The notes under the pieces are model-generated. The model saw nothing but the letters and a program-made list of their open reading frames with translations, ran no database searches and was not told the DNA's origin. From Ecdyonurus torrentis (lineage: Eukaryota; Arthropoda; Insecta; Ephemeroptera; Heptageniidae): DNA of 64,000 bases. The stretch covers positions 8,309,453-8,373,452 of the forward strand of contig OX439132.1 of NCBI GenBank assembly GCA_949318235.1. Reading direction: 5' to 3'. The position numbers and the translations under genes were made by a program. This document shows positions 25,892 to 50,340 of this stretch, piece after piece (positions within the stretch are counted from its first letter, which is position 1; every line of letters starts with the position of its first letter).

Positions 25892-25948
25892 GCAAAACTT
25901 CGACACCAAACACCTAAATATAAAGGCAATCTGGCTCTAATGCTTGCA
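25892..25948 (+). repeat. 57-bp dispersed repeat, copy 1
   Basis: Begins GCAAAACTTCGACACCAAA and ends GGCAATCTGGCTCTAATGCT(TGCA). The copy at 41304-41360 has the same length and orientation and differs at only a few positions; the flanks are unrelated. Not a recognised family. Confidence 0.7.
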
Positions 25949-26074
25949 TGAGGAGGGGAAAATAAAATCAAAACCAGATGATATTAAATTTGCAATATGC
26001 ATTATATTCTATTACTACACACTACACACACGTTCTCTCTCTTTTTTTTTTTTTTTCCCCTCATTTTGTTCTAT

Positions 26075-26125
26075 GGAGGGCATCGAACCGAGGACTGCCG
26101 CGGCCGCGCTGCCCAGCTGCCTCTC
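26075..26125 (-). repeat. tRNA-like SINE fragment (B box)
   Basis: Read on the minus strand, a GC-rich 50-bp stretch contains GGTTCGATGCCC, a good RNA polymerase III B box, preceded by a degenerate A-box-like 'CAGCTGGGCAGCGCGG'. The contrast with AT-rich surroundings fits a tRNA-derived SINE head. It does not fold into a full tRNA. Confidence 0.35.
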
Positions 26126-27429
26126 TCCCCACCTTTTAATTTCCTGAGAGCCACACACTAGAGTCTACCTGAGTAAAATGTAGACGAAGTGGCGGGAATA
26201 CAAAAAACCTTAAAACTGTTCACATTGAAAAATTGTGTTGTTCGTAAACCTTATTTTCGTAAGCACCAAAAATTGCGCATTCCATTTAAATAACCAAAGT
26301 TGATCGTCATTTTAGGAGCACAGAACAGGGTTTACGACCAGCATTATTAATACCATAGTATACTATGTTAATCAGGACCATCTTAATTAGAAGGTGCCTG
26401 ATGTTAATACTAATAAAACGCATTTGAAGTTTAAATGTATTTCAGAGGTATTTTTCACTTTGCTCTCCTTTTTAATGTGGTATATTATAATAATATGATA
26501 ATTCACTCTCTACAATCAATATAAAACACGTGACTTTACTAGTCGCCATGGTAATGACGTCTTTCCCATACAAACTTTTGTCGGTACAAAAAAAAAATAA
26601 TAATAAAAGCATTCAACATAGACACCTAAAATAATATAAATTATATAATATCATGTGATACGTATAACAAAAACTGCCAGACAAAAGGAAATTGCATAAA
26701 ATAAATATTTTTTTTATAAACATTTATACAATTATGAAAATTCTACATTAACTTTGTCGCTAAGAAATTTCTACAAAATAACTGCAAAGTTTTTTTAACT
26801 CTGCCAATCTTTATTTACATAATATTTTTATCTATATATATAAGACAAAAAATTATAAACTCTCCAAGGTATGTTAAATTAATGATCGTGCACAATTGAT
26901 CGTATACGCATTTCAAAAAAATTCAAAGAATTTTTTTAAATTCATCAAGTGAGTCACTAATAATAATTTAACGTGATATTTCACACGAGAACAATTGGTT
27001 AATCTTAAAAGAATATAATCCATATCATCATCACCACTGACGTAAATCCAATCGAAGAGATAAACAAAATCAGTTCGATGTCAAACAGCAGGTACCTGCG
27101 TAATATGTAAAGCGATTATAATACAATAAAAATATATTATAATAATAGCATTTTATTGATTTCATTCGTGGAATTATAACACAGATTCAATCTATACTTT
27201 TAAATATTATTATATTGTTGTTGTGGTTTAATTATTGTAAGTAATTTTAAAAGATAGTATTTTAATTTTAGAAACTATATGTACTCAACTGTAAATTAAA
27301 ATAAGTTAGCCATGCATATTATTGTATATTGATATAGTGTATCAACAATATAATGGAGGATACCGGCGGGGTACCGGCGTATATGAGCAAGTCAACTACA
27401 GGCTGCTTGGAAAATATAAACGCGTACCA

Positions 27430-27535
27430 ACTATATAATATTTCCTATCCTTACGCATTGCGGGACCAACCTCTTTTTTGGAGGAAACTATAACACCGAG
27501 GTTGGAAATTTTTAAATGAGAGAAGCTATAGTATA
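27430..27535 (-). repeat. Dispersed repeat pair, member 2
   Basis: Inverted counterpart of 15640-15735, sharing the GGTCCCGCAATGC and CCAACCTC blocks. It lies about 120 bp from the dispersed repeat copy at 27655-27973. Confidence 0.5.
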
Positions 27536-27654
27536 ACAAATAAACTATATAGTTCTGTTTTCAAGAAATAATAATAAGCCAGTAACATCCATTCAATTTG
27601 AATATGAGTTTGAGGAACTGCAATTTAAATTATGGATTATACCTATGCAGTAAG

Positions 27655-27973
27655 GCGGGAAATCAGGTATTGCGAGATTTGACTAAAAAATCAGAAATTT
27701 TGCACTGTGATACATTATAGAATAGGGTATCTTCAAAAATGTAAAAAAAAAATTGGAAGATCACCATGCTAGATTTTAAATTATGATTTTTTGAAGTGTT
27801 AGCCCCATAAGAGCCCACATATGTTAATTTCAATAATTTTTTTCTCGCTGATGGGCACGGGTTTTGAAAAATTTAGCATAGGTAGCTGTTACTATTATTT
27901 TTTAAATGGCTTCATAAAGTTTCGAAGTTTTCATTTAAAATTTTGCGATACAAGCCATCTGAATACAACCCTT
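27655..27973 (-). repeat. Dispersed repeat, copy B
   Basis: Inverted counterpart of 5661-5889. Both ends match (GGGAAATCAGG at one end, CCATCTGAATACAACCCTTA at the other). This copy is about 90 bp longer than copy A, so copy A carries internal deletions or this one an insertion. Confidence 0.55.
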
Positions 27974-29612
27974 AATAGTCAATTGATACTATACATATAG
28001 CAACCCTAAAAAACATAGTAATTCTACTACAAAAACAATATTATAGAAGTTTGATTTGCTAAAGTAAAAACTCGCATTAAAAATATTATCTACTTATTTA
28101 TGCTGTTTTAGCGAGATTATAATATATAGACATACTTATGAATATAATATATTTGGTGAAATTGGTATGTCTTCCTTGATGCAATATTTGAATTTCCGAG
28201 ATATCTCTGAGCTAAAGTCAATTGATAAGAGCAGCTATAGTATGTATGTACGCTGCAACCGTGATAACGAAAACATCTCGCTTTATTCACATAAGCACAG
28301 CAATGCAATATATTACTATGAAACTTGTGACCTCGCAGCATCCCACGTGGGTCAAACATCTCTATGAAATCTCTGTCTCCCATGACTTTTGGTTTCTGAC
28401 ACAGGGGCATATATAATTTTTTTTAAAGGGCAGAACGTCTGCATTAGGGTGACTTTATTAAATGTCACCATGGCAGAGAGCATCCGTGCAGAGAGCTAAA
28501 CAAGAATAGTTGTACGTAATATTATAAAGTTAAAATTGTTGACACGCAAAGTTTTTTTTTTTTTTTTTTTTAATACATATGTTGTGTATATTCATAGTAT
28601 TATATATTTTTATACACCTAGCAACAATTATACAGCTAATTTTGCAGTTTACGTGCATTATAATAAGTAATTAATAAATAAATGTCATTTCATAAATCAC
28701 AACTAATAGTCGACAGGCTTTAATTAAAAATATCGAATTATTATAAAGATATCTTTGCAAATATATTCGTATAAATATACAATGAATTTGTCTCAGATAA
28801 TCATGGTGTTTTCATTTCTAAATTTCCTTCTTAATTCTAAACGATAAAGTGAACAATTTTCCTATACCTCAATCGTCGAAAAATAGGAATATATCTACAT
28901 TCTACATAATATATATACGCGACGCGTCGCAAATGCACATATTTGGAGACCTCTTGGATGCGATGTCCCGCGCAAAATTATGTCCCTGTCCCTTGACCAT
29001 CGATTATGATATGCCTAAAAAAAATAAGAATAATAGGCAGTTGTTGCCAAAAACTCATTAAAATGTATTTTACAGGCGTGTTAGCGAAACAACGATTGAG
29101 GAAAATAATTTAAATGTATGTAATTTTTAACTCTCAGATAATAAAATTATGTGTAAAAATTTAATAACCTAAATACTTTCGATTTAAAAACGTTGTTTTC
29201 TTGTAATTTTTCACCAAAACTCTTATTTAACTCCCACACGGCGTAACCAATGTTTTATTTTCTATAGTCTTTTAGCATTTTATATTTTTATTTTCTCCCC
29301 TTCTCTTTATCCACTCTTTAGTCTTTATTGCGATCGATATTCTCCGTTCGCTTGGGAAAAATATGAACTTAAATGGTCTTTGTAACGTTTGTTTACTATT
29401 ACATATTATGCTTCGTATATGGCATAAAATTACAAAATAATTAAAAATTGTTATCGAGAAAATAGTCAACAAAACACCTGCCACAGGTAAACTGCGTTAC
29501 CTTCATACTGCGCCAGTCTTGCACATAACAAAATGAAAACTTTCACAAAAAATATCACAATTTTTGCACACAAATATTGTGTTTTTAAAGTGATTAAAGT
29601 ATTATTTCTTAC

Positions 29613-29870
29613 CTTTAGCAGCAAGTACTGATGTTAAAGTATAGGTATCCAGTGTCACAAAATTATTGGGTCAAATGTCACACACTAAATTATAATTTTT
29701 TTTATTATGTGATTGCAGTAACTCGCACTACGGCTCGTACTGACGGCCAGCAGCCAGCAACATGGCGCGCGCACCGTAGGAGATTGTAGTGTAGAAACGA
29801 TGGCGCTGGCAAAAGTCAGGGGAGGGCGAACTAGAGAGGGAGAAGAGAGAGAGAGAAAAAGGCATTGGGG
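29613..29870 (-). promoter_or_regulatory. Candidate distal promoter and first exon of the MAP3K gene
   Basis: A strong minus-strand donor (CTAAAG/GTAAGAAA) at 29612 lies 3' of a CpG-rich patch (29710-29830) that contrasts with AT-rich flanks. Two YY1-like ATGGCGC words occur in the patch near 29763 and 29801, both upstream of the donor, as is common close to animal transcription starts. Linking it to the kinase 9 kb downstream is inference from strand and lack of other genes between. Confidence 0.3.
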
Positions 29871-31814
29871 GGAATAAAATAATATCGTACACCGTACACC
29901 TACACACTCGAATTTTATAACAATTTTTGTTTATTTTGATTTAGTTTTTCCGCCTTTATTTTACGTTGTAAATGAAGTCCATGTCCATACATTATTATAA
30001 TAATTTTTTTTTCTGAATGTTTAAAAAGCAGTAAAAACAATAATAATAGCAAATTAAAATATTTATGAATAATGCTTATTCGTCTTTTTTTCTATATATA
30101 TACTCTCAAGCCAATTATTATACCTTCTTGCATCGCTGTAGAAATATAAAAACAATTATGTTTTTATCCATATCTTTAAATTATATAAATTGTATACTTT
30201 TCATCATAATTAATGTATGGACGTTTGTCTTTGGCTGATAAATAGAGAGGCTGCAGAAAGCATTTAATTCATTATTGTATTGATAAAGGGTTAAACTGAT
30301 TTCCAAAATAACTTTTAAAATTTTTTATATTATGTAACTGTGATGCGGTAATTGACTAAACTATAAAATCATTCTATAATATTTTATTCCATAAAAAAAT
30401 TTATATGCTGGAAAATATTTTGTTGAATTCAATAATTTGTAGTTAATTAAATGTTTTCAACCTAAAGAATGTCAAGCACATGTGTAATGTAATTCTAAAG
30501 TATATTATACGTTTTATGAGTGAGTCATAATAAAAGCGCGTGTAATTACAATTTTGGGAGCGCGCAAATGTTTAGCGCCTGTAGGATAGGCAACTCGCTC
30601 CACAATAACGTTCAAGTGGTTGTCTAAAGGTCAGGGGCTATACTCTCGCACACGCGCACTTGAAATAATGACGTAATGCATATCAGTAATAGATTTAGAT
30701 TCAATAATTGTATTTTAAACTTTTATTAGATAATATATTAAAATTCTTTATAATTTTGGGTACAAATAAATGTGAAAAAAAATTAATTTATAACACTACA
30801 CCATAAATACAATAATAATTATTATAATTTAACACATATTTCGTTGAACTTATTTTTAAATTTTAATAATCAATATTTTCTCTATTTTAGATTATTTATA
30901 ATAAATTCCTTTTATCTCCTTTTTTTATTTTATTTATTTTATTTTTTTTTTCTTTCCATATCAATTCCAAGAGTGCAATAATTTAGCTTTGTAGATCCCA
31001 AATTTAATAAAATAAGAAAAGCATAGAATTGTTATTATTTAGTTGAACCAAAAGGCATCCTAAAGAAGTCTTCTCTGACGCCTTGATTGAAAACAAGACG
31101 TGTCTTTTTGAAAACTGCAAATCTAATAATTTTTCATACATGGCAGGCGATTTTTATTGCCTAGCTATCTCTTTTTAACTTATGAAGTAAAAATACTTGC
31201 CTAGTGTTCCAAAAATCGAATTAAAAAACTCGAGCTCTATCAGAAAATGCATTTTTTAACGTTTTTTTGGACGTATACATGTAAAAGATAAATAATAATT
31301 ATTCCTAAGTTTTTTTTTTTTTTTTTTTTTTCCTTCTTCGTTATATAGGCCATGGATATATAATATAGGCCAATATTATTTTCTACTATATCGTATATTT
31401 ATATAATTTTATTATTCTGTGATTTACCATGATGTGAAAGAAGAAGAAAAAAATCACCAGTATTGACGAACTATAAGTAGACTGCCTTTTCAATGTTTCG
31501 ATTTTATTATAATGAGATGCGCGGTAAAATACAAAGAAACGTATTTTACTTGTATTGAAATGTGTAGTAGTATTGTAATTTTTATTTAATTTTATTTTTT
31601 GGTACGCTGAATTTTACAGCAAACATTGCAAACGTTGACATATATACAAAACTGACCCCTTGAGGATTTTACCGAGGCCCCCGGGATCCCGATTTTACCA
31701 TCATTTTACTTTTGGAGGAGAAACATTACAAAGCCAACCCTCTGTAGCTCTATACACCATGGATCACCCGAAGCTCGTGGGATACCCATAAAGTCTTTAG
31801 GATCTTAACTTCTT

Positions 31815-31841
31815 TTTTCTTTCTTTCTTTCTTTCTTTCTT

Positions 31842-31881
<40 letters not shown>

Positions 31882-31882
31882 C
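31815..31882. repeat. (CTTT)n / poly-T block
   Basis: CTTT repeats merging into a long T homopolymer. Confidence 0.9.
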
Positions 31883-34800
31883 TTCTTATTCTTCTTTAAA
31901 AATTTTTCACTGTCAAACTAAAAAAAGACACCTGTAAAAGTCTTTTATATAGCAGAGTGCACTATTGTTATGATGCTCAGTATAGATTTATACTTACATT
32001 TTCAATACCAATAAGGTCTAATTTTATATCTCTGCTATACAGAAATGTGAAATTTCTAGTTTACACAAACAAAAATGCAGTATATTGTAAATGTGTATTT
32101 TTTTACTTCAAATAAGCTAACGTTTAAAGTCAGTTAAGTCCGTTTTAATATTCCTTGAAAAGTAATTTTGATCTTTTAGCAAAATGCTTGATATACGTAA
32201 AATTATATCATGAAGTATAGGCCTAAAATATGTCAGTAAGGTCCGTTTTTATATTCTTTAAGCAATACTTTTCTTCTTACTTTCTTTACCGCAGTTCTGT
32301 TACCTTTTAGAAGATGACTATTGTTATTGTTGGATAACAGGTATATATTTATATTTATTCAGGACCTCCTTGTATAATATTTATTATTTTCTTAAAATTA
32401 TAAGATCAACCGCGATGTCGGGTCTCTTTTAGCTGCTCTTATTTTGAAATTAAATGGTTAAAAAGTAGTAAAGTATATTTTCACATCAGGTAAATGTTTT
32501 GTCTTCTTAAGCTTTCAGCCTATATGATTTATAATTTTATTTCTTCCCAAAATTACTTTTATGTACCTGTTTTTACCGTTCTCATGGTTCTCATGTGTGG
32601 TGTGGTGACTCATCCAGTCCAGACAATTAACGAAGTATTAAAATCGTAAATGCCTAAAATAAATGACAATATGTGTCTCTGTAAGTGTCGTAAATAATTA
32701 TAAAGGGTTAAAAGATCTTTTAATTGAGCTGCAAAAAAAAAAACTGTAATATGGAATATGGTATTATAAGCATATAGAACCTTCCTTGGTAACTTATATT
32801 TACCATACGACCATACCTGATAAAGTGATAATAAATACAACATTTAAATAAAACTATATAGTTTATACATTTATAATAATATATGAATGTATACAGATAT
32901 ATTATACATAAGTCTAAAAGCAGGATGTCAAAAAGAAATATTTAAATACAAAGTACAAAGTATATTTACGCTTTAGTTTAAAATGCAGTCTTTATTCCAT
33001 TATAATTGTCAATATTAATTTTTTTTTTAAATATACATAAATATCTAGATTGTAGGTATGTATTCTTGATAGATTAATGTATATCGTTTTTATTACATAT
33101 GAAACGCGTATATATTTCACACCTTTAAAATGTCATAACAAATTGTTTTACACGTGAATTCAACCCTAGAATGTCAACAAATGATCCGCTGACGCAATTT
33201 TAGATCATTTACTTTAAAGTGATTTCTTTACTTCTTATTATGAATGCCAAATTTTCAGCATGTGCATGAAATTTAATTACATAAGAACATTATTGTACCA
33301 TAAAATAAGAAAAACTATTAAAATCACTCTCCCACGCTAAAAATAATTATTTAAGTGTAATTAAAATTCGAAGCAGGTGAAATTAAAAATTATAAATTTA
33401 CTATAATGTACGATATTTATGATGATTCATAATTTAATGAAATCTTCAGTATTATTTTAAATCTACTTTCTTGATATTCGTGTTCACCAATGCGAAAGAA
33501 AAATCAAACGAAAACAAAACATTAGTTAAAATGGGAGTATATTAAAGTTAATATTATACTAAACAAAGATTTTTTATTTTTTCTATATAAATTTTACGTT
33601 TTTCCTTGTAGGGTCAAAAATATAGCGTCGGCGCACTTTGCTATGGTGTCTGGTTAGCCGGTATGTATGTATAGCACACGCAACTTTTGCCCCTTCTTTG
33701 CCGCAAATCCGCATGGTGACTCATCTCACCGGCCGGTTTTCGAGAGTAAAAAACAGCTAGAGCAGGTTTTGTTTGACACAGGTGCGTGAAGCTTGCGGCG
33801 ATCCTTTTTCTTTCTTTCGCACCTTCTTCCTGACTTTTTCAGTTCACCCGATACTAAATTAGCACCTTCATCGCAGACATTTTCAAATATATTATTTGTA
33901 TAACACACTATTATTTTATATATTATATAAAAAAATAAGCATTATGACAAAACAAACATTGTATTTAAGCCATAGATGTCTATGATTTAAGCTCAATCAC
34001 TTTTATAATCTGATATAAAAAGTATATTATTTGATTTATTTAAAAAAAAAAAAACTAATTTAATAAAATAAGCAGACAATATTAGACTATAGACATCAAA
34101 ATTACGATTTGAATTAAAATTTAGCAATAGTAGTTAAATTTTTATGAATTTATGCCTGCAAACTAATCTAACTTAATTATTATTTTTAAGACTATATTTA
34201 ACGTATTTGACCCATTCCATCTAAAAATTAATTTGAATTATTGTCTTATGTTATTAAATGAAAATAAACATTTTATTTTTTTCAACAAAACATAAAGAAG
34301 CTTTATTTACAAAAAAGTTTTTCCTCTCAGCATAAGATATATATTTTTGGTCTTTTTTCATAGTTTTTATTTTATTTTTTTAGTGGCCATATTATGTATG
34401 TAGACAAATTTAATTATAGAAATTTCTTGGTATTAAAAAAAAAAAAAAAAAAAAAAAAAAGTACAATCCAATCTAATCCAATTTAAGGGATTAAATAAAC
34501 TTATCCGAAATGATGAGTGTATACACACAATCCTGTTTGTGTATACTTTAAAACATTTTGTTTAAAAAAAAATCAATGGTACGTCTTCTACACTTACTTT
34601 GTCAAAGAACTATGACATATATATATTCATTAATCATATATTACATTCCACAAGATAAATTGACCTTTTATTATTACGCTAGTTGCGTCATACTATATGC
34701 ACCCCTATTTTTGGGGAGGAGGTGGGAATATGAAAGTGCACCAACCAACATGAATGGTTTAAATGTCAAAGGGGGTAGTGGAGTCGCAGTGCGCAAGGGC

Positions 34801-35999
34801 GCGGGAAAAAACAAGGAGTTCGGGAGAGAAAGAGACGCGAACGAGAAGAAATTTCCTGGAACCAAGTTTTCATCGTGTTCTCTGTCAAAATAAAAATCAA
34901 TACTTTCAAGTAGGGGGGGGGGGGGGAGGGGGGATACAATGTAGACGCGCAATAACTATACTCGCGTCTACGTAACTTCACAATGAACACGTGGTTAATG
35001 TGTGACACTCCCAAATCCAAGATATGGCTATATTTTAACTCAAATGCAAATATAGCAAAAGATAATTAGATTTGATTTTAATGTCACTTTCTAAGTTTTA
35101 TTCATTTATTTATTATTTTTTCCTTGTTTGTCTTTATTTTAAGCATTTTTGAGTTCCTTACTGAAATTGATTTATATTTTTGACTTAATTTGGATAATCT
35201 GGATTATATATATTTCTCCCCAATTTTAAGAAAATTTCAAAATTACCTATTCCTATTGGGGGGGGGGGGGAGTATTAGGGACAGGAAGAATGTTACCTTT
35301 CTTCAATCAAAACGAAGTATAATATGCAATCAACAAACAATCAAGTAATAAGAAACTTTAGATTGTAGTTCTAGTCACACAAATGCAGTCATAAATACCG
35401 AAGAAATTCAAAATTAACATGGGAAGGTTAAAAACAAAGGTTATATAATATCACTATACATGCCTCCACAAAATTTATAGATATTTTTCATAGTAAAGAT
35501 TATAAGAAAAAAAAATAGCACCTCCCCCCAAAATAAATTATTCAATATGTTCCTCATATATTTTTTTATTTTATTTTTTCTTTGTCATGTATAACACATG
35601 TATATATAACGATTGACGCCAAATATTATAATAATCTCTCATAATTATTATAAATGTCTGCAGTTTTCCTTTCTTTTCTTTTTTTAAACATGGCACACTG
35701 CGGCACTCCAAATATGCATATATATATAATTTTTTTTTTTTAATATATAATTCTGACCATATATAGAATGAATTATCCCACGATGTTTGATTGGTCGAAC
35801 ACACTCACACTAAAATTTACACTTTTTTTTTGTCTTTTTTTTATTATTAATTATTATTATTTATCATTATATTATTCAGTTCAGAAAAAGTACTGATATA
35901 TTTTTTTTCCACGCATTTTTTTAAGGTATTAAAAGTACAGTAACCATTTAGCATATGTTTTTTTCACGTACATTTAAATGTTATACCACAGCAATAATA

Positions 36000-36831
36000 A
36001 GATATTACTTTGCAAGAAAGCTACTTTGCAATTTTATTTTTTCCCCCGTTTTATGATAAAATCGTACTGTATTTTCACTAAGAATTTTAAAATACAACAT
36101 GACATTTGTTCTTTCTTCTTTGTCTACAATTTTTAAAAGATTTTATTTTATTCTGCATCATATTTGTTTAAAAATAAAAATGCAATATTTTAGCAACTTT
36201 TAATATTCACAAATGCAGTTGAATTCTATTGATTAATAATAAATGGCAAAAGTAGCTTTTTGCAAAATAATTAATTTACCACATATATATTATAATAATT
36301 ATATTGTTAGGTATTTAATTCAATGTTCTTTGGATATTTTTTTATTATTCCTTTTTTTATTATTATTATTATTATTTTACCTTATTTTGTAAAGCAGACA
36401 CAAGCTTGCATTTTTTTTCCTGCTAAAAATTGGTCATTTTCTTCTTCTTCATTTTCTTTCATAATAATAATATAATATATTATCATTTAACCAACTGTTT
36501 TAATAAATGCTGAAAGCTGACAACTATATATTATACCAAGGAACTGCATTATGTATTAACATATTAATCTGTACAATCATCGTTAGATTTTTTTTTTTTT
36601 TTTTTAATCAATAAAACAATAATCTTCTTTTTAATCTTTTTTTTTTCTTTTTTTTTTTTTTTTTTTTTTTTTTGTCATTAAATAATAATTTAATTTGTCA
36701 TCTAGGATATTTATACCCACAGCCCCAAGTGTATTTTTTATTAATATTTTGTAACTGCGATATTATGTTATTCTTATATTATTATTTATATATATTATTT
36801 TACTTTACATACAATTTTTCCCCCCATTTCA

Positions 36832-36865
<34 letters not shown>

Positions 36866-38697
36866 TGATGTAAAGCAAGTCCATGTTTATAACTTAAATA
36901 ACTATAACAATTAATTAAAGAAAATCCATTGCAAACAATAAAATTCACACAAACTCTTATCAATCAAACAATAATAGTTATAATAATAAATCAAAGTCAA
37001 TGATTAACATTTATGCCAACTAAGAAAAAAAAAATACATAAACAGACATGCATAATTATTTTCCCCAGTTAAAAAAAAAAGCCACAAAGAAAAATATATA
37101 ATCACATAAAATATTGGAAATCTTCTATTTTTTTTTAAACAACATAAAAAGGCAAAAAGAGCAATAATAGAAAAAAAAACGTAAACAATATTTGAAGCAA
37201 TTTATACCATATTTATTCAACAAACACAAAACCCCTGGGCATCTTTTATTTATTATTATTAATATTTTTTACGAACAAAAAAACAACTTATATTTTGCAG
37301 TCATCAAAAAAAGAAACAAATAAAAGGATATTAAATATTATAAATAATACACCTATTTCCTTACTATTTCTGCTAGGAGTATTGTAAATAGATAACTTTT
37401 TCTTCTACTACTACTTCTTCATTTTTTTTTTTTTTTTTTTTTTTAAACAATTCAGTTCACCTATTTACAAAATACATGCAGCGGTGTCTAATGGATAGTA
37501 GTTAATATCATGTCAATATAGTAGTTAAAACAAATACTATAATATATTATATATTTCTTTCATTTTTCCCCACATTTTTTTAATTTGTGCCAAAACAAAT
37601 TAATGTAGCAATTGAAAAAAAAAAAAAAAAATCTGTCAAATATATACGTATAAATGCTATTAATATTTTTTATTGATTTGTTTTTCCACTTTCTTATTAT
37701 TATCATTTCCTTAGGTGACTTGAACATTACTAGGTAATTAATATGTAATAAAGTTGTCACTATATATAGCTACATATAACTATGTATGTATATATGTATG
37801 TATGCGTGTGTATATACACACACACATAATACATTCATACACACAACATTAAAATAAAGCACTGGATTACTTTTTATTCCATATGAATAAAAAATAATAA
37901 TAAAAAACACCGCTGCTTGTATACTCCTCTATACATGTGCATTTTATCACACAAAAATACAAAAAAAAAAAAGAAAGAAAATTAAAAACACAAAAAAGTG
38001 ATTATAACATTGCTTGAAACAACAAAGAAAAAATATATATATATTGATATCAATTATTATTTAAAAAGATATCCAGAGTGATTTTTCAGCAAGCTATTTT
38101 TTCTCTCTCTTTTTTTTTCTTCATTAAACTTTTTTTTTCTTTTCTTTTTTCATTTATCTCTCACTCTTTCATTAATATACAATTATATAACATGTCTTGG
38201 TTAAATTCATTCAATAACTAAAAATTAATAATTAAAAAAAAAATGGAAAAAGAGAGAGTTTGCATTAAAATAATAATAATGTTTATTATTGAACTATTTT
38301 CTTTTTCTCTCTCTTTTCCTCACAAGAAGTATGTATTGTATAGCTATAGTAATTTAGCTAAAAATTTACAAAAAAAAAAGAGACACCTACTTAATTATTT
38401 TTTTTTTTCCTCTGCTTGTTCTTTCAACACGTATTTTTTTTATATTAATATTTTTTTATATTATTATTATTATTTTTTTTTATCACAGTGTCTCATCATT
38501 TTTTTTTCACAAGAGAGGATGAAACATTGACATTCAGTGACATGTAACATATTTTTATGCAGTTTACTCAAAAACATGATGATCAAACATTACAATATAT
38601 AAGTGGCGTTATTATTATTATTCTTTTTTTTTTTTCTTTTTTACATTTTTTTAAATATATATTATATTTATATCGCCTTCAAACAACATCAAGAAAA

Positions 38698-38728
<31 letters not shown>

Positions 38729-39549
38729 TAGAAACACAAGGTGACACAGTACATTTTACAACAATATTATTATTATTTTTTCTCCTTTTATTCCACTCGC
38801 ACAACTAGCAGCCTGCCTCATGTTCATTGTTATTTAATACACTGATAGATTATATAATAGGCTTAAGTTTATCTTTCAAAACTTTTCATATTATTTTTAA
38901 TAATAACTTCTTTTTTTTTTTTTTTTTAATTATTCCATATTTTTTTCAAAAATAAATATTAGTTTATGTTGTGTACACAAAAGTGATGCAGGGAAGAGAA
39001 GGGGATGTTTTTTTTAGTATTATTATTAATAATATTGTTTTTCTTTTTTTAATAATTATAATTACATATTATAGTTTTTTTTTTCTTTTTCTTACATGTT
39101 TTTTTTTTCTTCACTACAGTTAATTTCTTTCTTTAATTATACTAGTTTTAACCCTGGTTATTTAATAGTGCCGCCTGATGACCTTGTATGTTGAAGACAA
39201 TTGTCATTGATGAATATTTAGCAATACAGTATGTATTTTATTTATTTATTTATTACAGCAGAGCTCAGCAAAGGTTTTGAGTGACGAAGACAACACAGCA
39301 GGCAAGCTTTTACTTCTCAACAATAACAGGGCCCCTCCCTTCTTTCTCTTTAAAATTTTAGTCTATCAAACTTCAACACCACTTACCATCTAAAACCAAC
39401 TTTATTTCACCTTTTTTTTTCTTTTCTTTTCAAACTTATTTTTTTCTTTTATTATCAATATATTTTGTTTCTTCTTCTTCCTCTTCATAATTTTTCTACA
39501 TGGGCTATCACAGTTAATGCAGACATACACACAACACACATCACCACAA

Positions 39550-39582
<33 letters not shown>

Positions 39583-40401
39583 TTACTTTATTTTATTATT
39601 ATACTTTTTTTTTTTTTTTTGATACATTATTTTGTTTTTATTATTATTGTTATATTATTATATTTTTCTTTGTTTTAGCATACATAACCCTCATTTTTAC
39701 TTGGCACCCTTTTCTAAATTTCTTCATCTTCCTTTATTATTTTCATTTTTTAAATTTTAATTAACAAACAACAAAATTCTTCTTTTTTCCCCCTCATTAC
39801 TTTATTTTATTTTAGCATAGGCTCCCAAAGAAGCAACCAAGCACTCATATATATATATATATTTATATATTTAAAACAGCTACAGCAAAAAGGGTAATAT
39901 ATATTTTAACGTTGTATTTTTTTTTCTTCTCTTTTTGTTTGTGTTTTAAACTTTTTATATCATTCCAAAAAAATATTTGATTTTTTTTTCATATATTTTT
40001 TTTCTTCTCCTCCTTCTCTTATAAATATTTTACTTTATTTTTTTTACTTTTATTTAGAGCCATGAAGCACCCACTTGACTCGTTGCAGAATTTGGTCGTC
40101 TGTGTGAGCGACACTTTCACAAGAAAAAAACAAAACAAAAATTATTAGAGGTACAGAGGTACTTAGTACCTCTATTTTTTATGCACCATTATTTATTAGT
40201 CCACTATATTTTTGGTGCACTTTTATGCCAGCCTGCTTAGCTTTTTCTTGCATTTTAATTTTTTTTATATATATGTATATATATATTTAGCTCGTCAGGT
40301 AAAACAGACATAATAGACATATATTTTTTTTTCTTTTGCAGTAGCAAAGAAAAAAAAAGCTTGATCACTCAATTAAATAGCCTAGGGCGGCATAGTTGGT
40401 G
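36000..40401. other. Homopolymer-rich region downstream of LARP4
   Basis: No coding gene seen. Extremely rich in T runs on the plus strand (for example 36587-36605, 36650-36673, 36831-36860, 37423-37444), with fewer A runs (38694-38719, 39550-39580). Read in the LARP4 direction it is mostly A-rich. The part next to 40401 must be LARP4 3' UTR; how far that extends cannot be read. Confidence 0.55.
40192..40197 (-). terminator. Candidate LARP4 polyadenylation signal
   Basis: AATAAA on the minus strand, about 205 nt after the LARP4 stop at 40402 and the first canonical hexamer reached. Others occur further on. Confidence 0.35.
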
Positions 40402-50329
<9,928 letters not shown>

Positions 50330-50340
50330 GTACACGTAAC

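Larger units (their letters stand above)
20178..36000. other. Upstream region of the MAP3K gene, no coding gene
   Basis: AT-rich DNA in which I see no conserved protein on either strand. It holds the large palindrome at 21046-21361, smaller foldbacks, (AT)n at 24808-24853, the 57-bp repeat, dispersed repeats near 27.4-28.0 kb, a CpG-rich patch at 29700-29860, a CTTT/poly-T block at 31815-31880 and a GC-richer patch at 33600-33830. That last patch includes a possible minus-strand donor (CCG/GTGAGA) near 33732. Some of this is probably 5' UTR intron of the kinase gene. Confidence 0.6.

Noticed and set aside
28919..28930. 12-bp palindrome GCGACGCGTCGC
   Set aside because: Isolated, with no adjoining feature that gives it meaning.
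33726..33908. Minus-strand 60-codon frame in a GC-richer patch
   Set aside because: No recognisable domain; a nearby donor-like site makes a noncoding 5' exon at least as likely, but nothing decides it.
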